DNA of 64,000 nucleotides from an uncultured Prevotellaceae bacterium (GTDB lineage: Bacteria; Bacteroidota; Bacteroidia; Bacteroidales; Bacteroidaceae). The stretch spans positions 1 through 64,000 of the forward strand of contig CACXUV010000005.1 of NCBI GenBank assembly GCA_902770845.1, read 5' to 3'. The notes below the pieces were generated by a model, which saw nothing but the letters and a program-made list of their open reading frames with translations, made no database searches and was not told the DNA's origin. This document shows positions 24,586-35,500 of this stretch, piece by piece (positions within the stretch are counted from its first letter, which is position 1; the number at the start of each line of letters is the position of its first letter). Both the position numbers and the translations under genes were made by a program.

Positions 24586-24622
24586 GAAGAAAAAGCCCCG
24601 GCACAGGCTCAGGTGTCGGGGG
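24586..24622 (-). terminator. Rho-independent terminator of the DUF5053 transcript
   Basis: On the minus strand, CCCCGACAC pairs with GTGCCGGGG around a seven-base loop, followed by a T-rich stretch (CTTTTTCTTC). It lies about 30 bases after the DUF5053 stop. Confidence 0.8.
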
Positions 24623-24654
24623 GAGGGTGTGATAAAAAAATTTCGTTCAGCAAT

Positions 24655-25056
24655 CTAAGCTACTTGAAATGAGCCTATTTTTTTGCCAATCTCTTTCACA
24701 GCCTGGTTGAAGATGGTTTTCTGTTCGCTGTTGAGGGTGTAGACCTTGCCGCGTACCGGTGTGCCATTGATGCGCTGTGAAAGCCATGCAGCACTTTTTT
24801 TAAAGTAATGGTTGGCTATGTAGGAAAGGGGCAAAAGCCTGTAGTCTTCATCATTTATTTCGCGACGCAGGCTGGCAATCTCCGCCCGTGCCTCGTCCAC
24901 GCCGTTGGTTATAAACTCATGCAGCATCTTCTTATCGTCTGCCGTTCCTTGTTCCTTGAACCATGTGGCAATTTCGTTGCGCCTGGTCTCGCTCTGTGCG
25001 TCGGTTTTGCCCATGAGCTGCCGCAGTTCGTTTAACAGTTCTTTAGCGTTGTTCAT
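24655..25056 (-). CDS. DUF5053 domain protein
   Basis: A 133-aa soluble protein. The C-terminal half, containing LSYIANHYFKKSAAWLSQRI and ending near IGKKIGSF, fits DUF5053, a small Bacteroidales domain of unknown function with a helix-turn-helix-like look. The N-terminal half is charged helix. It follows a 62-aa coiled-coil gene 49 bases upstream in the same direction, and the pair shares one promoter and a terminator. Confidence 0.8.
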   Translation of the reverse strand: MNNAKELLNELRQLMGKTDAQSETRRNEIATWFKEQGTADDKKMLHEFITNGVDEARAEIASLRREINDEDYRLLPLSYIANHYFKKSAAWLSQRINGTPVRGKVYTLNSEQKTIFNQAVKEIGKKIGSFQVA

Positions 25057-25105
25057 TTCGTTTCATTTTTTTTATGGCCCACCTTTGCAGACGGGGCTTG
25101 GTAAG

Positions 25106-25294
25106 TTATTTCTTTTTTTCGTTTCTCTCTTGTTCTTCCTGTTCCTTTTTCAGCTTGTTCAGCTCGTCAAGTCCTTCGTCTATGGTTTTCTCTTGCAGGC
25201 TGTCGCTCACTCCAGAGAGGTCGGAAAGTCTTTTGTATTGGCTGAGTAACAATTTTATGAACTCTCGCCGCTTGTTAAACTCTTCTTTTCCCAT
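25106..25294 (-). CDS. Small coiled-coil protein upstream of DUF5053
   Basis: A 62-residue, highly charged protein (MGKEEFNKRREFIKLLLSQY) whose second half is a Lys/Glu-rich coiled coil (LDELNKLKKEQEEQERNEKK). No family is recognised. A near-consensus promoter about 50 bases upstream and tight linkage to the DUF5053 gene support it as real. Confidence 0.65.
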   Translation of the reverse strand: MGKEEFNKRREFIKLLLSQYKRLSDLSGVSDSLQEKTIDEGLDELNKLKKEQEEQERNEKKK

Positions 25295-25341
25295 TTCCTT
25301 TTGCTTGGTTTTGATTGTTGAATCATTTTTTTATCACGATG

Positions 25342-25373
25342 CGAAGGTACATAAAATATTTTTAATGTACAAA
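25342..25373 (-). promoter_or_regulatory. Promoter of the coiled-coil / DUF5053 operon
   Basis: On the minus strand, TTTG (25373-25370), a 20-bp spacer and TACCTTCG (25349-25342). Spacing is exact and the -7 box has one deviation. Confidence 0.75.
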
Positions 25374-25465
25374 TATTTACGTATAATTTTTCTAAACTGT
25401 CTTCGTTCAAGTCCTTATTTTCAGGAAAACTGCACATTTGCAACTGGGTTGCACTTTTTTATGCC

Positions 25466-25473
25466 TACTTTTG
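25466..25473 (+). promoter_or_regulatory. Putative promoter of the zinc exporter gene
   Basis: TACTTTTG at 25466-25473 fits the -7 box. If used, the transcript leader of about 200 bases contains the whole repeat array B. Confidence 0.5.
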
Positions 25474-25506
25474 CCGCCGAAAACCGTGGGGGGCGACCCT
25501 GGGGCC

Positions 25507-25646
25507 TGCAACGGGGGCCCCATTAGGTTGCAACGGAGGCCCCGTTGTGTTGCAATAGGGCCCCTGTTGTGATGCAATAGGGCCCCCGTTGTGTTGCAAT
25601 AGGACCCCCGTTGCAAGCTAACGGAGGCCCCGTTGCAAGCCGTTGA
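25507..25646 (+). repeat. Palindromic ~22-bp repeat array, locus B (6 units)
   Basis: About six units of the same family as locus A, for example GGGCCCCCGTTG with linker TGTTGCAATA. It lies in the leader of the cation exporter gene. The last units (GGCCCCGTTGCAAG) are the most diverged. Confidence 0.9.
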
Positions 25647-25682
25647 AAAAAAAAAGTTGAACTAAAAAATGACGATAAGATT

Positions 25683-26633
25683 ATGACACACACTCATCAT
25701 CACGACCACCACCACGATGGTCATCATCACGACCACCACGTGCATGCCATGCCCCAGGGGCAGAACATGGACTGGATTTTCTTGTTCTGCATTCTGCTCA
25801 ACGTTGCCTTTGTGGCCATCGAGGCTTTCATAGGCTGGAAGACAGACTCCATGTCGCTGCTGAGCGATGCCGGCCACAACCTGAGCGACGTGTTCTCGCT
25901 GGTGCTGGTGCTCGTGGGCTTCCACCTGGCACGTGTGGCCAGCAACCGTAAGTTCACCTACGGACTGAAAAAATCGACCATACTCATCTCGCTCGTCAAT
26001 GCTCTGCTGCTGGTGGTGGCCCTGTTCTTCATCTGGACGGAGAGCCTTGACAAGCTCAGCCACCCCGTGAGCGTCGACGGTGCCACGATTGGCTGGACGG
26101 CCTTTGCAGGCATCATCATCAACGGCCTCACCACGCTGCTGCTCATGCGCGGACAGAAGAACGACCTGAACGTGCGCGGTGCCTATCTGCACATGCTGGC
26201 CGACACGCTGGTGTCGGTGGGTGTGGTGGTGTCGGGCGTGGTCATCTTGTTCACCGGCTGGAACATCGTCGACCCCATTGTGTCGCTGCTCATCACCTAT
26301 CCCATTGTGGTTTCCACCTGGAGCCTGCTGCGCGAGAGCCTGCGGCTGAGCCTGGACGGAACGCCCGAAGACGTAGACCTGGAGCAGTTGCTGCAGCTGA
26401 TGCTGAGCGACAGTCGTGTGGAAGAGGTGCACCACCTGCACGTGTGGGCCATCAGCACCACGGAGAAGGCTCTTACGGCCCATGTGGTGATCAGGCAGCT
26501 GGACGAGATGGAGGCTGTGAAGCACCAGCTGAAGCACCTGCTTCAGGAGCAGGGCATCAGCCACTCCACGCTCGAAATGGAGCTGCTGGGCAGCCACTGC
26601 CATGAGCACGACTGCGGAATGGTGGAAGAATGA
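25683..26633 (+). CDS. Cation diffusion facilitator (zinc-type exporter)
   Basis: A 316-aa inner-membrane metal/proton antiporter. The first 22 residues are extremely His-rich, a typical zinc-binding tail. Six membrane helices follow between about 30 and 225. The transport-site motifs are LLSDAGHNLSDVFSLVL (helix 2) and LHMLADTLVSVGVVVSG (helix 5), with the His and Asp pairs of zinc transporters. The cytoplasmic dimerisation domain contains VHHLHVWAIS. The C-terminus is again His/Cys-rich. It is convergent with the B12 permease gene, 27 bases apart. Confidence 0.95.
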   Translation: MTHTHHHDHHHDGHHHDHHVHAMPQGQNMDWIFLFCILLNVAFVAIEAFIGWKTDSMSLLSDAGHNLSDVFSLVLVLVGFHLARVASNRKFTYGLKKSTILISLVNALLLVVALFFIWTESLDKLSHPVSVDGATIGWTAFAGIIINGLTTLLLMRGQKNDLNVRGAYLHMLADTLVSVGVVVSGVVILFTGWNIVDPIVSLLITYPIVVSTWSLLRESLRLSLDGTPEDVDLEQLLQLMLSDSRVEEVHHLHVWAISTTEKALTAHVVIRQLDEMEAVKHQLKHLLQEQGISHSTLEMELLGSHCHEHDCGMVEE

Positions 26634-26660
26634 AAAAATATTATGGCTGAGCACTGCCCC

Positions 26661-27680
26661 TCACATGCGGCGGGCAATGATATAGATAATGACGGGAGCT
26701 CCCATCAACGGCGTCACCGCACCCAGCGGAATGACGCCGTTTTCGCCTGGCAGGAAGCACACCAGGTTGCACACCAGCGCCACCACGGCACCACACAGCA
26801 TGGTGGCCGGCATGAGCACCAGGTGGTTGTCGGTGCGCAGCAGCAGCCGGGCCATGTGGGGAACGGCCAGGCCAATGAACGACACCGGACCGCAAAAGGC
26901 GGTGCAGATGGCCGTGAGCAGACCGGTGACGAGCAGCAGCTGATTGCGCACGCGGCGAATGCTGACGCCCAGATTCTCGGCATAGCGGTCGCCCAGCATC
27001 AGCGCGTTCAGCGGTTTGATGAGCAGCAGCGCGCCCAGCAGCGCCACCACGGTGGTGCCGGCAAACAGCGGCATGTGCTTCATGTTGACACCGCCAAACG
27101 TGCCCATGCCCCAGACCATGTACGACTTCACCCCTTCGTCGGTGGCAAAGAACTGCAGCAGGGCAATGGCCGAGCTGGACAGATAGCCTATCATGATGCC
27201 AATGATGAGCAGCATCACGTTGTTGCGCACCAGGGTTGAAAAGAAAAACACCACGCCCATCACTGCCATGGCTCCCACAAAGGCTGCCAGGATGATGGCC
27301 ACAAAGCCGCTCACGGCCACGGCTCCGGCACCAATCGACCCGCCCAGCAGCAGCATCACCAGCGCCACGCCCAGTGCCGAGCCGCTGGAAATGCCGAAGA
27401 TGCTGGGGTCGGCCAGCTCGTTGCGGAAAGCCGTCTGCAGCATCAGGCCGCTCACGGCCAGCGACGCGCCGCACAGTGTGGCGGTGATGGCCTGCGGCAG
27501 TCGGCTCTCCAGCACGATGTAGCGCCAGGAGGGCTTGGCCCCGTCGCCGTCGGCAAAGAGAATGCTCAGCACGTCGGCAGCGGGAATATGGATGGAGCCC
27601 ACCAGCAGCGAGGCGCCGAAGAGCATCACGATGAGGCTGGCGAGCAGCAACAAAAAGACAGTGGTTCTTGTGTTCTTCAC
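26661..27680 (-). CDS. btuC: BtuC/FecCD-family ABC importer permease
   Basis: A 339-aa inner-membrane permease with about ten helices (TLCGASLAVSGLMLQTAFRN; GPVSFIGLAVPHMARLL), the family that imports cobalamin, haem or ferric siderophores. The start is a GTG at 27680 overlapping the preceding stop (GTGA). It is the last gene of a riboswitch-led cobalamin operon, so vitamin B12 is the likely substrate. The ATPase partner expected next is absent; the next gene is on the opposite strand. Confidence 0.9.
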   Translation of the reverse strand: MKNTRTTVFLLLLASLIVMLFGASLLVGSIHIPAADVLSILFADGDGAKPSWRYIVLESRLPQAITATLCGASLAVSGLMLQTAFRNELADPSIFGISSGSALGVALVMLLLGGSIGAGAVAVSGFVAIILAAFVGAMAVMGVVFFFSTLVRNNVMLLIIGIMIGYLSSSAIALLQFFATDEGVKSYMVWGMGTFGGVNMKHMPLFAGTTVVALLGALLLIKPLNALMLGDRYAENLGVSIRRVRNQLLLVTGLLTAICTAFCGPVSFIGLAVPHMARLLLRTDNHLVLMPATMLCGAVVALVCNLVCFLPGENGVIPLGAVTPLMGAPVIIYIIARRM

Positions 27681-28327
27681 CCTTTCTCTTCTCTTTCCAG
27701 GTCGTCAATGAGGCATTCCGAGAGGCGCAAGACCGTTTCCTTGGGCACCCGGAAGCGCATGTCGGTGCTGTGAGGGTCTATCGACTCCAGGAAATGGCCC
27801 ATTTCGCTCTTGTACACCTTCTTCATTCTGCTGTTGTAGAAAGGGTCCTGGCCGGGCTTGGGGCGGCAGCTGTAGCTCACGTTGGCCAGTCGGTCGCACA
27901 GTTTGATGAACGGGGCATAGGGCGTTTGCCTGATGCCGGCATAGTAGCGCTCGCCAGCCCGTTCGCCACGGTTGCGCCCCTTGTCGTTGGTCAGCGCATA
28001 GACAATCTCGGTGGCCATGAGTGCCTGCTCTTCGGTCATGTGCAGGCGGGCCGTGTGCATCACGTCGTTGTAGGTCAGGCGGGCGTCTTCAATGCTGTCG
28101 TGGAAGTAGCCGCCAAAGAACATGGGTATCACGTCGTCCTCGCAGGCACACACCAGATGGCCAAAGTCTCTGATGCCCTGCACCACCATGTCGAGGTGGA
28201 AGCCGTAGGGCAGGTCGTTGTCATACTTCTGGTTCACGCTGGCATGCAGTTGGTGGGCCAGCTGTCTTATCTCTTCAATCTTTGCGGCATGACGCTGCAT
28301 GCAGGCTTCAAACTCTTCTCTTGTCAT
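27677..28327 (-). CDS. HD-domain phosphohydrolase, SpoT/MESH1-like
   Basis: A 216-aa protein. The start at 28327 (MTREEFEACMQRH) was chosen because the longer open frame crosses a promoter and overlaps the lipoprotein gene end. The HD signature FFGGYFHDSIEDARLTYNDV and the later FIKLCDRLANVSYS parallel the hydrolase half of RelA/SpoT enzymes (HD...ED and KLADRL). That suggests hydrolysis of a nucleotide such as (p)ppGpp, but the substrate is unproven. It overlaps the permease gene by four bases, so the two are translationally coupled even though it has no evident transport role. Confidence 0.75.
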   Translation of the reverse strand: MTREEFEACMQRHAAKIEEIRQLAHQLHASVNQKYDNDLPYGFHLDMVVQGIRDFGHLVCACEDDVIPMFFGGYFHDSIEDARLTYNDVMHTARLHMTEEQALMATEIVYALTNDKGRNRGERAGERYYAGIRQTPYAPFIKLCDRLANVSYSCRPKPGQDPFYNSRMKKVYKSEMGHFLESIDPHSTDMRFRVPKETVLRLSECLIDDLEREEKG

Positions 28328-28351
28328 GTTGTTATGCTGTTTTTTCGGCTG

Positions 28352-28381
28352 CAAAGATACGAATAAAAAATGAACCTGAAA
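28352..28381 (-). promoter_or_regulatory. Internal promoter ahead of HD-hydrolase gene
   Basis: On the minus strand, TATCTTTG (28359-28352) with TTTC about 18 bp upstream. It lies in the 74-base gap between the lipoprotein and hydrolase genes, so the last two genes may be expressed without the riboswitch. Confidence 0.65.
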
Positions 28382-28401
28382 TTCTTTTGCGCCTGTTTTC
28401 T

Positions 28402-29532
28402 TCACTCTTCCACCTTCTTGTAGTAGCGTGGCTGGCCCAGCAGCTTCAGTTCCGGGTGCAGAATGGCGATGAAGTCGGCGAGCAGCAAATCGGGGCGGAA
28501 GGGCGACTCTTCATAGAACATCGACGTCTGCACGTTGCAGCCGTAGAGCTGGTCTTGGGCCACGGGGCGCAGCTGTGCATAGCCGGCCTGCTCGCTGAGC
28601 AGCTGGCGGCGCGTGATGGGCTGGTTGCTGTCGTAGCGAAACAGCCAGTAGTCGGCCTGGCCCGAACGCTCCAGGATGGTCTCGAAGGGCAGGGGCAGCG
28701 AGCCGCTGTGGTCGTCGGCCGCAAAGGGGTAGGTGCAGTGGGCATCGCTGAGCATCTGTCCGATGGTGCTTCGACCGCCGGGCACATACCACACCGTGCC
28801 CGTCTGCTTGTCCATGAGCACCGATGGCGCCGCTGTTGTTTGTTGGGCCAGCTGCTTCAGGGCGTTGTAGGAGCTGTCCACTGCGGCAAAGAGCGAGTCG
28901 GCCATTTGCTCGCAGCCATACAGCATGCCGTAGAAGCGCATCCACTCGGCCCGTGCCAGCGGCGACTGTTCCATGTATTCGGCACACTCTATGAGCGGAA
29001 TGTCTATCTCCTCCAGTCGGCCGTAGCCCCCGCTGTTCTCGAAGGGCGACAGCAGGATGGCGTCGGCCTGGGCGTCGATGATTTTCTCGATGACCGGGGC
29101 CATGCCGTCGCCGCAGTCCATGAGCGTGCCGTTCTTCACGCCCTGCTGCACGAAGGGCACCTTGATGTACTTCAGGTCGGCCACGCCGGCCACCTGCTCC
29201 TGCGCTCCCAGCTGGGCCACCAGGGCGGCATGAACGCTGGTGAAGATCACGCTGCGCTGCAGCGGCACGCGCACCACCGTGACGCCCTGTCGGCGTTGCG
29301 GGTCTGCCGTGGCCCCTTGGGGCAGCAGCAGGTAGCGGTGCAGCATTTTTCCGGGCTTCCAGGGGTTCCTGATGTTCACCTCGGTGCTGTTGCTGTGGCG
29401 CACCACCTCGATGAGTCGGGCATGCCTGAAAACGAGCGTATCGCCCTGCTCGCCGGTGGCAGGGGCTTGCCTGCCGCCGCACGAGAGGAGCGATATGCTC
29501 AAAAGAAGAAACAAATAGATTCGGTATTTCAT
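28402..29532 (-). CDS. btuF: BtuF-like substrate-binding lipoprotein
   Basis: A 376-aa lipoprotein with a signal peptide ending in the lipobox LLSCGG (Cys18). The body fits the class III periplasmic binding proteins for cobalamin or iron chelates: a first lobe around VARLGAQEQVAGVADLKYIK-like residues (seen as ALVAQLGAQEQVAGVADLKY), a long linker helix, and a second lobe with VWYVPGGRSTIGQMLSDA. In this operon it should capture B12 and pass it to the BtuC-like permease. It starts 7 bases after the giant surface-protein gene. Confidence 0.88.
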   Translation of the reverse strand: MKYRIYLFLLLSISLLSCGGRQAPATGEQGDTLVFRHARLIEVVRHSNSTEVNIRNPWKPGKMLHRYLLLPQGATADPQRRQGVTVVRVPLQRSVIFTSVHAALVAQLGAQEQVAGVADLKYIKVPFVQQGVKNGTLMDCGDGMAPVIEKIIDAQADAILLSPFENSGGYGRLEEIDIPLIECAEYMEQSPLARAEWMRFYGMLYGCEQMADSLFAAVDSSYNALKQLAQQTTAAPSVLMDKQTGTVWYVPGGRSTIGQMLSDAHCTYPFAADDHSGSLPLPFETILERSGQADYWLFRYDSNQPITRRQLLSEQAGYAQLRPVAQDQLYGCNVQTSMFYEESPFRPDLLLADFIAILHPELKLLGQPRYYKKVEE

Positions 29533-29539
29533 CGCTGTG

Positions 29540-32500
29540 CTACTTGATCATGACTTTGCGCAGCGTGCCATCGGCCTGGCGCACGATGTTCAGACCGCGA
29601 CGCATGTGGCGCAGCTGGCGTCCGCCCAGGTCGAACACGGCCTTGCCTGCAGTAGCCTGACGGGCGCTCAGCTCGGCCATGCCCACGGTGATGTGCTCCA
29701 TGGGGTCTTCCTGTTCGGGCTTCACTCCGCCCAGGTTATCCAGGCAGAAGTAGGCCGGTGTGTTCATGCCCCATGCCCCGTTGTCGCTGCTGCTCATGCT
29801 GAAGGCCAGCCGCTTCACCTTGCCCAGCGGCGTGAGGTCAACCCACCGCCAGTCGTTCACGATGTAGGCGCTGTCGGCCACGCGCAGATCGGCCAGGTAG
29901 AAGTCCACGGTTCCCGTCACTGTGCCGTCGGCACTCAGTCCGGTCACGGTCAGTTTCAGCCAGTCGCCCAGGTCGAACTTGTGGGCGTAGTTGTCGCCGT
30001 TCTTCATGGAGTGCATGGTGTAGGCAGCGTTGGTGGCATAGAATCCGCTCACCGTGTCGCCCTCGTCGCCGGTCAGCACCTCGATGCCCTTGGGCGTCCA
30101 TTCGTTCACGTTGTACACGGCATAGGTCTTGGAGTTGTCGGCTCCGTGGCCCACACAGCTGTTATACATGTCGGTTGCGTAGTTGGCATAGGCCGTGTCG
30201 GTCTTGTTCGAGTAGAACCATCCGTAGGCATAAGCGCCATATTCGCTCACTTCGTAGCCGTTCTCGAAGCGGTAGCCGCCCGAGATGAACGAGCCTGTGG
30301 CGTCGCTTCCGTTCCAGAACGAGTTGTCGGCCAGCTGCAGGTCTTCCATCGTGGCCGGGCCTTCGTGGACCACGGGCACCTCGGGTGCGTTGCCGTTGAA
30401 GTTGTCCATGCAGAAATAGAGCGGCGTGGTGTAGCCCCATGCGTTCTTGCGCGAGCTCTCCAGGCTGAACGTCAGCTCCTTCACCTTGCCCAGGCTGCTC
30501 AGGTCAACCCACTGCCAGTCGTTCACGAAGTAGTGCTGCAGCGAGTCTTCCGAGCGGTAGTCGGCCAGGTAGTATTCCACCTTCTTGCCATTGTCGGCAA
30601 AGATGGTCAGCTTGAAGTAGTCGCTCTGGCGGAAGCCTGCGTCGCCGGCTACGGCATTGCCGTTGGCATCTTTCTCGCCAGTCATGCCGTCGCCATGCAG
30701 GAAGGCATTCACGGCCACGGCGGCGTTGGTCACGTAGAAGCCGCTGATGGAGTCGCCGTCGGCCTTGTTCAGCACGTTGATGCTCATGGGAGCATAGGCG
30801 TCTTCGAAGAACACGGCATAGGTGCTGCTGCTGTCGGCGCCGCAGCCTGTAATGGCGTTCCACTGGTCACGCATGAGGTTGTTGCCCACGGTGTCGGTGC
30901 GGTTGGAGAAGGCAAAGCCCGACCACGACTGCCAGTCGATGCTGTAGTTGTTGCAGAAGCTGTAGCTTCCGCTCACAAACGAGCCCTGATACTGGTTGTC
31001 GCCGTAGATTCCTTCCTCGATGCTGCCCTTCGTGTCGGGGCCGCGCCAGTAGGTGTTGGGCTCCAGGAACAGGTTTTCGAAGTCGGCCATCTGGGCCAGT
31101 CCGGTCACCACGATGCGGCAGGTGTCCTTGGCTTCGAACTTCTGTGCATCGACAATGCTCACGTAGTAGTCGCCCGACTGCTGGGGAGCGATGCCCACGG
31201 CGATGTCTTCGCCCAGGTCGTTCACAACGGTGTCGGCCACCACTTCATGCTTGCTGTTGGTCCACTTCACGCTGAACGGAGCCAGACCGCTGGCCACCAT
31301 CACCTTCAGCTGGGCCTCGTTGCCCTGCTCCACGGTGGTCACGGGTTCGGTGCACACGGCCAGGAGCTCGATGGGCTCCATGGGTGTGGTGATGCTGTTG
31401 GTGGCGAGCACCGGGCTCATGTTGCCGCGAGTGCTTTCCAGCAGCACGTAGGCCACGTAGCTGGTCTTTTCCTGCAGCGTGTCTGTTTTCAGCGTGGCCT
31501 CGGTCTCCTTGGTCATGGTCAGGGGGGTGCCGTTGGCCTTCAGGGCGTCGGCAGTGGGTGCATCGGCATCGGCGCGCAGCACAGCCACGTAGGCCCGGCC
31601 GTTCATGTCGGCCTTCACAGCCACCATGGCCGTGTGCCAGTCGGTGGCACTCAGCTTGGGATAGTCCTGTGCCATGGCCGGAATGCGGGTCAGGTCGTAG
31701 TCATATTCGTAGGCACCCATGGTGGCATGCTGGCGCCTTGCGGTGCCGTTGATGTCGGTGGCCACGTAGTCCAGCTGCTTGGTCATGAACAGCGTGTCGC
31801 CCAGGGTCGACGTGGGTTCCAGCACATCGTCGGCAGCAAACACAGCCTGGCGGTTGAAGCAGCTGTCGGCGGCGTTCTTTTCAGCAAACAGGCTGAAGTC
31901 GCCCTCCGTGCCGGACGAGGCGCGGAAGAACGTTTCGCCGGCGGCCCACATGAGGTTGTGGCTGAAGTTCAGCTTGGCAAGGTTGGCATCGTTGTAGAGG
32001 TTCACGGCATAGCCGCTGGTCTCGTTCTGTATGATGTTGTTCACCACGTTGATGCCCTCGCCGTAGGCATTGTCCAGTTTCGACGACAGCCAGAAGGCAG
32101 CACCGCCGTTGTCGCCCGTCATTCGGATGGTGTTGTGGGCAATGTTCACGTGCTTCACCTTGGCATTGTTGAGCTTCAGGGCGCTGTAGCTGGCCGAAAG
32201 CGAAGCCAAGTTGATCACGTTGTTGGCAATGATGACCGGGGCCTGGGCCGTGCCTTCCAGTTGTCTCAGGTTCATGGCGGCGCAGTAGGTCTTGCCGGCA
32301 ATGTTGAAGATGTTGCCCGTGATTTCGGTAGGCTCGCTGTACTCGTCGCGCAGCTGCATGTCGAGCCAGCCCACGCTGTTCTTCGTTTCGGCGCTGGCCT
32401 CGACAATCACCGTGTTGTTCCGAATCTTGGCACCCAGCTCGTCCATCACGTAGATGGCCTTGGTGCCGTTGTTTCTGAAGGTGTTTCCTTCGATCACGCC

Positions 32501-35500
32501 GCCCACTTCCTTGGGCAGTGCCACATAGCTGGTGCCACCCATGCTGACGCCCATCTTGCCGCCTTCGAGCAAGCAGTTGCTCACGGTGAGATAGTCGTTG
32601 TTCATGTTCTCTTCGTCAATGATGGTGTGGTTCACCAGGCACACGTCTTCACCCGTGTTGATGCAGATGGGAGCGTGCAGATAGCAGTTGTCGATGGTCA
32701 CGTGGCGGCTCTGGTCCTTCACCATGACCACGGCCTTGTAGGTCTTGTCGGTGGTGCTCACTTCGAGGTTGCGCAGCGTCACGTAGCTGGCTTCGTAGAG
32801 CGTGATGACGCCATAGTCCTTCTTGTGCTGGTCGTCGCTGTAGCCGGCATTGCTGTACTGGTTGTGATAGATCTTCACGTCGCGCTGTCCGCTCTGGCTC
32901 TCGATGGTGAGCGTGTTCACGGCGCCCATGCCCTTGATGTAGGGAATGCGCACCTTTTCGTTGTATTCGCCGGCCATCACCTTGAGCACCACGGGGCCTT
33001 CCATGCCCAGTGTTCCCATGTCGTCGATGGCCTGCTGCAGCGAGGCATAGTCGGCATTCGAGCCGCTTTCGCCCACGGTGTAGGTGCCGCTCTTGCCGCT
33101 GGCCACGGTGATGGTGGCGGTGTCGGGCTGCAGCACGTCAACGGCAGCACCGTTGACCACGATGCTGCTGAGGGCGGCTGTGGCCTGCTGGCCCACCTGT
33201 GCGGTGGTCTTCAGGTCGTAGACCAGCCAGAAGTAGTAGGTGCCTTCCTTCCTGATGACAAGGCTGTCGGCAAAGGTCTGGTTGGCCGAGAAGGTGGCAG
33301 CCGTGCCCGTGGTGTAGATGCGGAAGGTGTCTACGGCTTCGGCCTCGGTGCCGCTGATGTTGAAGCCCTGCAGGTTCAGGCTGTCGAGTTCGCCCTTGGT
33401 CTCCACGGCAATCTTCAGCATCTTGGTGTCGGTCTGTCCCTTCAGCACCTCTTTTGCGCTGATGTCTTCGGTGGTGATGGCCGTCACGGCGAGCGGCTGC
33501 TTCTTGTAGCCTTCGGCCTCGATGGCAAAGTTGGGCCGGCTGTAGCTGCCCTTGCCCACATACTTGATGGTGAGCTGGCCACCGTCGAAGTCGGCATCGC
33601 TCACGATGGGGTCGAACTTGGCCAACGAGCCGCTCAGGTCGGTGATGAGATTGGCGTCGCTGGCCTCGCTGCCCTTATATATATAAAGGTGTGCGGTGTA
33701 GGCAAACGAGATGCTGTGGTTGGTCAGCTTGATGCAGTCGGCCTCGCCGGTGGGAGCCAGTGTCAGTGTGGCTTCCACGCCGTCGGCGCCGTCGGCTTCA
33801 GCGCCACCGTCGTCGTAGATCATGGTGTGCTGTCCTTTTGCCAGTTGCAGGGTGCCGTGGCTGCCTTCAGTCATGAGCACCATGTTCTTCAGCGTGCGGC
33901 AGCCTTCGGGGTCGCCGTTCTCAACAGCCACCGCGTTGCCGCCCACCGTCACTGCCATCAGGGCAGCATCGATGGTCTGTCCGTCCTGGGCGGCAGGGTT
34001 CACGCCCGCCTTCACGGTGAAGACGTTGTTGCCCTCGGCCAGCGTCACGGCCTCGCCAAACGCTATTTCCACCTCGGCAGCGGCGGCAGCCTGGCCCAGC
34101 TGGGTGTCGTTCTGCCACACGCTCAGGGTGGTCATGCTGGCCTCGGTGCCCTTGAGCTGCAGCTTCAGGCCGCTCAGGGTGAGCGGGTTCAGGGCGCCTT
34201 CAGCCTTGACGTTCACGGTGAGCAGCTCCTGATTGTCGGCACCAATCGACACATCGGCCGTGGTGGGGTGCTGTGCCTCGATGGCAGCCAGCTCCATGTT
34301 CTTCTGCAGATATTCGCTCACCGTGGCCTTCCAGCCCGTGTAGTAGTAGGAATAAGACGATTTGGGGTTGAAGACGATGGTCATGGCGCCATCGGCAGCG
34401 GTTGAGCGGATGATGCGGCCAGGGCCCGTGGCCTGCTGGCTGTTGTCGTTCAGTTCCCAGAGCAGTTCACCGGTGGTGCCCTGTCCGGCGTAGATTTTGA
34501 AGACCGACTTGGTGCCGTAGCTCGACGAAGCATACTGCACCTCGAACTGGCTGAAGTCTATCTGGCACACCATGCCTTCGTGCTTGGGCACAAAGATGTT
34601 GATGCGGTCGTCGGTTCCGGCTTCGCAGTAGTCGTTGTAGCTGCTGGCAGCCTTGGTCTCGAAGGCCAGCTGTCCGTTCACGGTCTTTGTCACCGTGCCC
34701 TGAAGGGCCTGGCTCAGTGCAATGTTCTTCACCGTGCGCTGTGCGGCGGGGGCCTGTGCGGGTGCCGAGACGGTCTTCTCAGCACCGTTCACCAGGGCGC
34801 TGACGCTCAGCAGCTGGGCCGAGACGGTCTGGTCGTTGAGTGCCTCGTCGCTGATGTTGTATTTCAGCGTGAAGAGGTTGTCGCCCTCGGCCAGCTCCTG
34901 CTGATTGGTGAGCGCGATGCTGAACTGGGCACCGCCCACGGTTGTCTGGCCTACCAGCTGCGAGCCGAAATAGAGGTAGGCGCTGCCCACCAGGGCCGCC
35001 GTCTCGCCAGCACTGAAGTTCATCTGCGTGAGCTTCATGGCCGGTTCGGTGTTCTTGGCCGTAATGACCACGTTGAGCATGTCCTGAGCCTCGTCGCCAG
35101 CGGCCACTGTCTCGCTGCTGGCAGCGGCTGTGGTCAGGGTGTCGAAGTCCATGGGCTGCGGTGTGAAGAGGCTCACCAGGGCCTCGAAGCCGTTGGCGCT
35201 GATGCTGTTGCTGGCATCGCTGAAGAGCACCACCGTGAGCGAGCCGTCGGCTGCGGTGGAGCGCACCGTGGCCGTTTCGCCCTGCTGCAGGGTGCGCAGC
35301 AGGTTCTGGGCCGTGGCCTGCTGACCGCTGTAGATGCGCAGCTCCTGGTTGTAGAGCGAGCCGTGCCAGATCTCGTTCTTGGTGAACCGGACCATTACTT
35401 TCTGGCCGCTGACGCCTGGGAGGAACGTCACCTGGCCGTTGGTCTTCGAGACGATGCCGCCGTCGGTGCCGCCCTCGTCATAGAAGTTCAGGGGCGTTTC

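Noticed and set aside
29537..34405. A 1622-codon plus-strand ORF opposite the giant surface-protein gene
   Set aside because: It is antisense to a gene with signal peptide, coherent domains and operon context. Its translation is His/Val/Gly/Ala-rich low-quality sequence caused by GC-rich codon bias on the other strand.
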